From DAOTTX01 sp034437515 (GTDB lineage Bacteria > Chloroflexota > Anaerolineae > Aggregatilineales > Phototrophicaceae), in NCBI GenBank assembly GCA_034437515.1, contig DAOTTX010000316.1, positions 1-19,703 on the forward strand: a stretch of 19,703 nt of DNA, written 5' to 3'. The notes under the pieces were generated by a model that ran no database searches, was not told the origin of the DNA, and saw only the letters and a list, made by a program, of their open reading frames with translations. Of this stretch, positions 16,063 to 19,703 are shown piece after piece. Both the position numbers and the translations under genes were made by a program. Every line of letters starts with the position of its first letter. Position 1 is the stretch's first letter.

Positions 16063-17400
16063 CTACTCCTTTTGCTGCTCTTTCGCTTTCTCATATTCCT
16101 GAGCGCGTAGCGCGAAGGGAATGTCCGGATCATATATCTCGCCGAATAGCTCCTCAATCTCGAACAGCTCCATCAAGCGCTGCTGCGCCCGTTGATACTC
16201 CGGTGCATTGAAACAAACGTCGAAACTCAAGGCCCGCACACTCTTGAATATCTCCTCATCGGTGCGACGGCGCTGCTGTTGGATATGCGCCCGTTTCTCC
16301 ATCAGGTCGGGATATGTCTCGATGAGGTCGTTGGCGGCCGCGACGTGCGCTTGCTCTATCCAGTAGAAAGATTCTTGTTGCGGCGTGGCAATGTGCTCGG
16401 GAACGGGCCGTCCGCGCCGCCGATCCAACTCATCCAAGCCGCGGCGCATTAGGGCCAGCAGCCCCTCGTCGCGCAGCGTGCGCCAGGTCTCTCGCGCGTA
16501 ATAACGCAGGTCGTAATCGGTCTGTACCGGGGCCGCCGGCTCGGTTTCAGAATTGAGGCGGCATGCGTCCATATCCACGCCCCCCATCCGGCCATACAGA
16601 TAAGCCCGTTTGAACTGCATCAGCAGCGCCAACGGCAAAACGCGCGCCAGGTAGCGCCGCTCATAATTTTTGATGATGGTGTAAAGCGCGTTCCGCTCGT
16701 ATAGGTAGTGAATGCGAGCCGACGCTTGCTTGGAGGATGAACCGTAGTGGACGTGATAACAGATCGATTCAGGCGCGAAGGCGACCTTGTAGCCCAGCAC
16801 CCACAGCCGCCACCCCAGATCAATGTCCTCGAAATAGGCAAAATAATCCTCGTCAAATCCGCCTACATCCAGAAAAACCTTCCGGTCAATGAGCATAGCG
16901 CCGCCACACGGCGCCAGGATATAGCCCACATCATCATAGGCAGTCAGGTTGGGGTTCCGGTAGCCATCGGCGCGGCCATGTCCCAGGAAGGATAGCAGAA
17001 TGCCGCCAAAGTCCACCAAATGCCCATCCCAATTCAATATCTTGGAGGAGGAGCAGATGACCTCTCGCTCGCCCGCCATCCCTTCCAGCAGGCCGGTCAA
17101 CCAGTGCGGCTCCACGCGCATGTCGGAGTTTAAAAAGGCCACCAGATCGCTCTGGACCTGCGCCGCAGCCCGGTTGTTGCCCTCGCAGAAACCGTGATTG
17201 CGCTCAAATTGAATCACGCGCACCTGGGGAAAATGCTCGCGCACATATTCCACCGATCCATCATGGGAAGCGTTATCAGCCAGCACCAGCTCGACGTGCT
17301 CAACCGGATAATCAAGGTCGCTCAGGGAGGAAAAGCAATCCTCCATATATTGCAGCCCGTTGTAGTTCAAGACGATCACGCTGACCGTGGGAAAATGCAC
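16063..17400 (-). CDS. GT2 family glycosyltransferase
   Basis: 445 residues, starting at GTG with GGGAGG five bases upstream (17406-17411). The GT-A domain (5-230) shows SVIVLNYNG (7-15), ADNASHDGS (41-49), HGFCEGNNRAA (69-79), NSD (91-93) in the DxD position and FAYFEDIDLGWRL (187-199) as the catalytic acid motif. This is the rhamnosyltransferase/WbbL-like branch. The C-terminal extension (240-445) is helical. It includes TWRTLRDEGLLALMRRGLDE (305-324), similar to tails of the glycosyltransferases at 17402 and 18660, and a charged, Gln- and Glu-rich end. The stop codon overlaps the ribosome-binding region of the nucleotidyltransferase. Acceptor and sugar are unknown. Confidence 0.9.
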   Translation of the reverse strand: MHFPTVSVIVLNYNGLQYMEDCFSSLSDLDYPVEHVELVLADNASHDGSVEYVREHFPQVRVIQFERNHGFCEGNNRAAAQVQSDLVAFLNSDMRVEPHWLTGLLEGMAGEREVICSSSKILNWDGHLVDFGGILLSFLGHGRADGYRNPNLTAYDDVGYILAPCGGAMLIDRKVFLDVGGFDEDYFAYFEDIDLGWRLWVLGYKVAFAPESICYHVHYGSSSKQASARIHYLYERNALYTIIKNYERRYLARVLPLALLMQFKRAYLYGRMGGVDMDACRLNSETEPAAPVQTDYDLRYYARETWRTLRDEGLLALMRRGLDELDRRRGRPVPEHIATPQQESFYWIEQAHVAAANDLIETYPDLMEKRAHIQQQRRRTDEEIFKSVRALSFDVCFNAPEYQRAQQRLMELFEIEELFGEIYDPDIPFALRAQEYEKAKEQQKE

Positions 17401-17401
17401 G

Positions 17402-18652
17402 CTATCCTCCCACCTTCCAGCGGATGTAGCGGCGCACCTCGCGGCCCACGCCGCCCAAGCCTTGTCGGCGGAGTATGCGCCACGCTTTGCCGGGCAAGGC
17501 TAGCAGCGGCGTCGGCGCGGACGAGACAGGCTGGTGGGGCCGAAGCGGATCGCCATCATCCCCGCCTACTATCTCGCTTGCCTCCTCAAAGGCGTGGACC
17601 GTGTATTGTTGCAGTTCCGCCGATGTATTTTGTTGAAGCGATAAAGGGGTGATGGCCGGATAATGGCTATAAAGGCCACGCACATTTTCCACCGTCAAGG
17701 CCGGCATACCTTTGTACAGAGTCAAAGCGTCAGCCTCGTGAGCCAGATCGTCGGGCCAAGGCCCACAGGCGACCGCTTGCAAAGCGGATAAGATGTGATA
17801 CCCCTGCCAACGTATTCGGTGGGACCAATTTCTCATCCTCTGTTCTGGCGCGGCTTCGCTCGACATTTCCACCTTCTGAAGCGCCTCGCGGCGCAGCAAG
17901 CCGCCCGATGAGTGAATAGAATGTACTTCCCGCCAGCGCTTGAACTGTCCCACGTCCAGATGGCCGGTGTAGGACATACGATCATTCGCTTCCATTCGTT
18001 CCCCCGCGCACACGACAAAGCGCGACCAACGCTCCCACATCACCCTGGGAGCCACGGCGGCGATGTCGTCCCGAAGTTCCAATGTATGCGTCATCTCGGC
18101 GAGCGCCCCCGGCGTCAACCTCACCCGTGAATCGAGCAGTAAAACCGCCTCGGCCTCAAGCTGAGCCAGCCGCTCGCTTAGAGCACGGGTCCAGTCGTCG
18201 CGCCGTATCAGATGGACTTCTTTTGCCTCAAGCGTCCAGGGCTGCGCGGCGATGACCGTGATCGCCGCCGGCCCTGGTTCTCGCTGTTTTCGCAGTGAAT
18301 CCAAGCATGCGTCCAGATCGGCTTGGGGGTGGTGATGGATGACGAAGGCGGCTGAACTTCTCGTGGCATCAATCGCAGCGTGGGTGGGGGATGACGTCGT
18401 GGCGGGCGATCCGGCTTGCAACAGCCCCGCGCGTTGGAGGACGGTCAGGGCGCAGGAGGTCAAGTAGGTCGAAATGTGAAGGTTTTGGGCCAGATCGGTC
18501 GTCGCTTGCCCCTCGGGTGCCGACCAAATCGCGAATATCAGCGGGTCCAGAGCGATTCCCTTCTGAGCGCCCGGCGGATGGATGATAGCCCAATCATCGG
18601 CTTGCCGGGCGATAACCAATCCATCCCTGCGTCGGTAGGTAGGCGATTCCAT
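17402..18652 (-). CDS. PqqD-like domain fused to a degenerate GT2 glycosyltransferase domain
   Basis: 416 residues. Residues 5-82 resemble a PqqD/winged-helix domain: two short beta stretches (GLVIAR, WAIIHPP), an ALDPLIFAIWSAPEG turn, then helices ending VLQRAGLL, which is the usual order (W-x-x-x-[DE]G ... L...GLL). Residues 100-300 align with a GT-A fold and with the next gene: both have G-x-LD-x-GQF (230-237 here). However, the DxD position reads LDSR (173-176), and the acidic catalytic motif is replaced by EQRMRNWSHR (270-279). I infer a non-catalytic pseudo-glycosyltransferase, or one with altered chemistry. The C-terminus GKAWRILRRQGLGGVGREVR (388-407) plus RYIRW is the same tail type as on neighbouring transferases. 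The ATG at 18652 was preferred over the adjacent TTG at 18655; there is no clear ribosome-binding site, and seven bases separate it from the previous stop. Confidence 0.75.
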   Translation of the reverse strand: MESPTYRRRDGLVIARQADDWAIIHPPGAQKGIALDPLIFAIWSAPEGQATTDLAQNLHISTYLTSCALTVLQRAGLLQAGSPATTSSPTHAAIDATRSSAAFVIHHHPQADLDACLDSLRKQREPGPAAITVIAAQPWTLEAKEVHLIRRDDWTRALSERLAQLEAEAVLLLDSRVRLTPGALAEMTHTLELRDDIAAVAPRVMWERWSRFVVCAGERMEANDRMSYTGHLDVGQFKRWREVHSIHSSGGLLRREALQKVEMSSEAAPEQRMRNWSHRIRWQGYHILSALQAVACGPWPDDLAHEADALTLYKGMPALTVENVRGLYSHYPAITPLSLQQNTSAELQQYTVHAFEEASEIVGGDDGDPLRPHQPVSSAPTPLLALPGKAWRILRRQGLGGVGREVRRYIRWKVGG

Positions 18653-18659
18653 CAATCGA

Positions 18660-19703
18660 TCAAGCGCCGGGGTTGCCCGTGAACCACCGCCAGCGGAGAT
18701 ATTGGCCCGTTTCCTGCATCAGGCCCAACGCGCCTTTCTCCCGCAACGCTCTGCGCACTTTTTGCCCGATGGAGGGCGAGGCGGCGGCAGCCGCTGTGAG
18801 GTTCACGGCCAAATCCTCTGGGGCCGGAGGGAAGTTAGGCTTGAAGGCTTCCACGTCCATATAATGGCCCCGGATGGCGGGCGCAAAAATGACCGGGTAG
18901 CGACCATACATCGCCGGGCGGGGCAAGCCCTCAGCGAGCGCGAACATCGCGTCGTCGGAGAAATCAGACGTGCGCGGTCCGCGCGTCCGCCAGCGGGCCA
19001 GCGCCAGTTCGGGCCAGGAACGGCGCCATTTTCGCTTGCTCTCGCGGTACGTTTCCAGCACCTCATCCAGGCCCTGATCCTTGGCCCGCGCGACGGTAAG
19101 ACGATCCTGCTCCTGATAAATGCGCGTCAGCTCCCTGGCACGCCTGAAATCGAGGTTCTTCCAGATAAAGCGCAGACGGTTGCGCACAATCAGATCCAGT
19201 TTGAACGTGGAGGCCATCGTGTTCACCGTGGCGTTGAATTTATGATACACGATAGCCTGCGGCGCGGCGACTAAATCATAACCGCAGAGCCGCGCTCGGA
19301 GCGACCAATCCACATCGTCGTAGTAGACGAAATACTCCTCATCCAGATAGCCGATCTGCTCCACCACGGAGCGGCGTAACATCGCTGCTCCGAAACAGGC
19401 GGCGAAGACCTGATCAGTGTCGTCAAACTGACCCGCGTCCAGGTAACCAATGAAATTGTCGTGGGAATGGCCATTGGGATGGATGGAGTTCCCCATCGAG
19501 TTGATAAAGGAACGCATATAAAAGAGTTTCATCTTGGGGGCTACGATGGCGACGTTCTCCGACTGAAGCATTTTGTGGACGCACTCCGCGATACAATCTG
19601 GCTCCATCTCGGTGTCCTCGTTCACCAGGAAGAAAAAATCTCCCTTGGCCCGCTTCATCGCGTAATTGTTCGCCCCGCCAAACCCCAGGGGCTCCGGAGT
19701 GGG
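18660..19703 (-). CDS. GT2 family glycosyltransferase (partial, N-terminus beyond the right edge)
   Basis: 347 residues are visible. The frame is open to base 19703 and the first codons read LGFGGANNYAMKRAKGD, which is the internal 'N-L-G-F-x-G-G-N-N' motif of rhamnosyltransferase-like GT2 enzymes, so the real start lies outside. The internal ATG at 19658 should not be taken as the start. NED (28-30 of the visible part) is in the DxD position, and YYDDVDWSLRAR (127-138) is the catalytic acid motif, so the enzyme looks intact. A helical region (160-250) and a Pro-rich stretch follow. The tail KVRRALREKGALGLMQETGQ (315-334) plus YLRWRW is shared with the gene at 17402. The order suggests these two adjacent genes came from a common GT2 ancestor. 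Confidence 0.9.
   Translation of the reverse strand, partial: PTPEPLGFGGANNYAMKRAKGDFFFLVNEDTEMEPDCIAECVHKMLQSENVAIVAPKMKLFYMRSFINSMGNSIHPNGHSHDNFIGYLDAGQFDDTDQVFAACFGAAMLRRSVVEQIGYLDEEYFVYYDDVDWSLRARLCGYDLVAAPQAIVYHKFNATVNTMASTFKLDLIVRNRLRFIWKNLDFRRARELTRIYQEQDRLTVARAKDQGLDEVLETYRESKRKWRRSWPELALARWRTRGPRTSDFSDDAMFALAEGLPRPAMYGRYPVIFAPAIRGHYMDVEAFKPNFPPAPEDLAVNLTAAAAASPSIGQKVRRALREKGALGLMQETGQYLRWRWFTGNPGA

Noticed and set aside
19658..19658. The internal ATG as the start of the rightmost glycosyltransferase
   Set aside because: The upstream 15 codons encode LGFGGANNYA, a conserved part of the GT2 nucleotide-binding domain, so the gene continues beyond the window.

Overview
The window is a densely packed, almost entirely minus-strand gene run for building and decorating a cell-surface or extracellular glycan, most probably from a member of the Chloroflexota (Anaerolineae/Caldilineae-like). 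This assignment rests on the style of the proteins. A large secreted FG-GAP/VCBS-repeat protein ends in a YLPMVLR-type tail, which I know mainly from Chloroflexota exported proteins. The glycosyltransferases carry the LRxxGL...RW and Y..(P/R)(I/L)...Q..(I/V)N C-terminal tails common in that phylum's polysaccharide loci. Most genes are GC-rich. No rRNA or tRNA gene is present to confirm the lineage.

Layout in transcription order (right to left): a GT2 glycosyltransferase running off the right edge (18660 to beyond 19703); a PqqD-like domain fused to a GT2 fold that has lost its catalytic acids (17402-18652); a GT2 (16063-17400); a RmlA-like sugar-1-phosphate nucleotidyltransferase (15292-16059); a GT4 (14035-15282); a multi-membrane-span GT-C-type protein whose sampled base composition is much more AT-rich (11505-14030); two tandem paralogous PAPS sulfotransferases with a duplicated C-terminal module (10006-11487 and 8577-10004); a GT2 with a coiled-coil tail (7124-8584); a GT2-GT4 fusion (4830-7127); a small coiled-coil protein (4228-4824); a SAM methyltransferase (3481-4170); the secreted FG-GAP protein (594-3458); and a C-terminally truncated third sulfotransferase (150-572). 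Genes overlap or are separated by at most about 25 bases, except the repeat cassette described below, so one long polycistronic transcript is likely. Its promoter lies outside the window, to the right.

At the left edge a plus-strand coding end (2-127), resembling the C-terminus of an IS630-type transposase, converges on the third sulfotransferase exactly where that protein is cut short. An insertion probably destroyed its 3' half.

Together the genes suggest a pathway in which an activated sugar is made (nucleotidyltransferase), sugars are added by several GT2/GT4 enzymes and a membrane GT-C enzyme, and the product is sulfated and methylated. The most unusual structures are three. The first is an 84-base cassette of 7-base repeats flanked by a perfect 9-base inverted repeat (4168-4251). 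It lies in one continuous reading frame between the coiled-coil gene and the methyltransferase, contributing a stop codon to one and the start codon to the other. The second is the PqqD-pseudo-glycosyltransferase fusion. The third is the repeated FPD/WF module attached to both full-length sulfotransferases.
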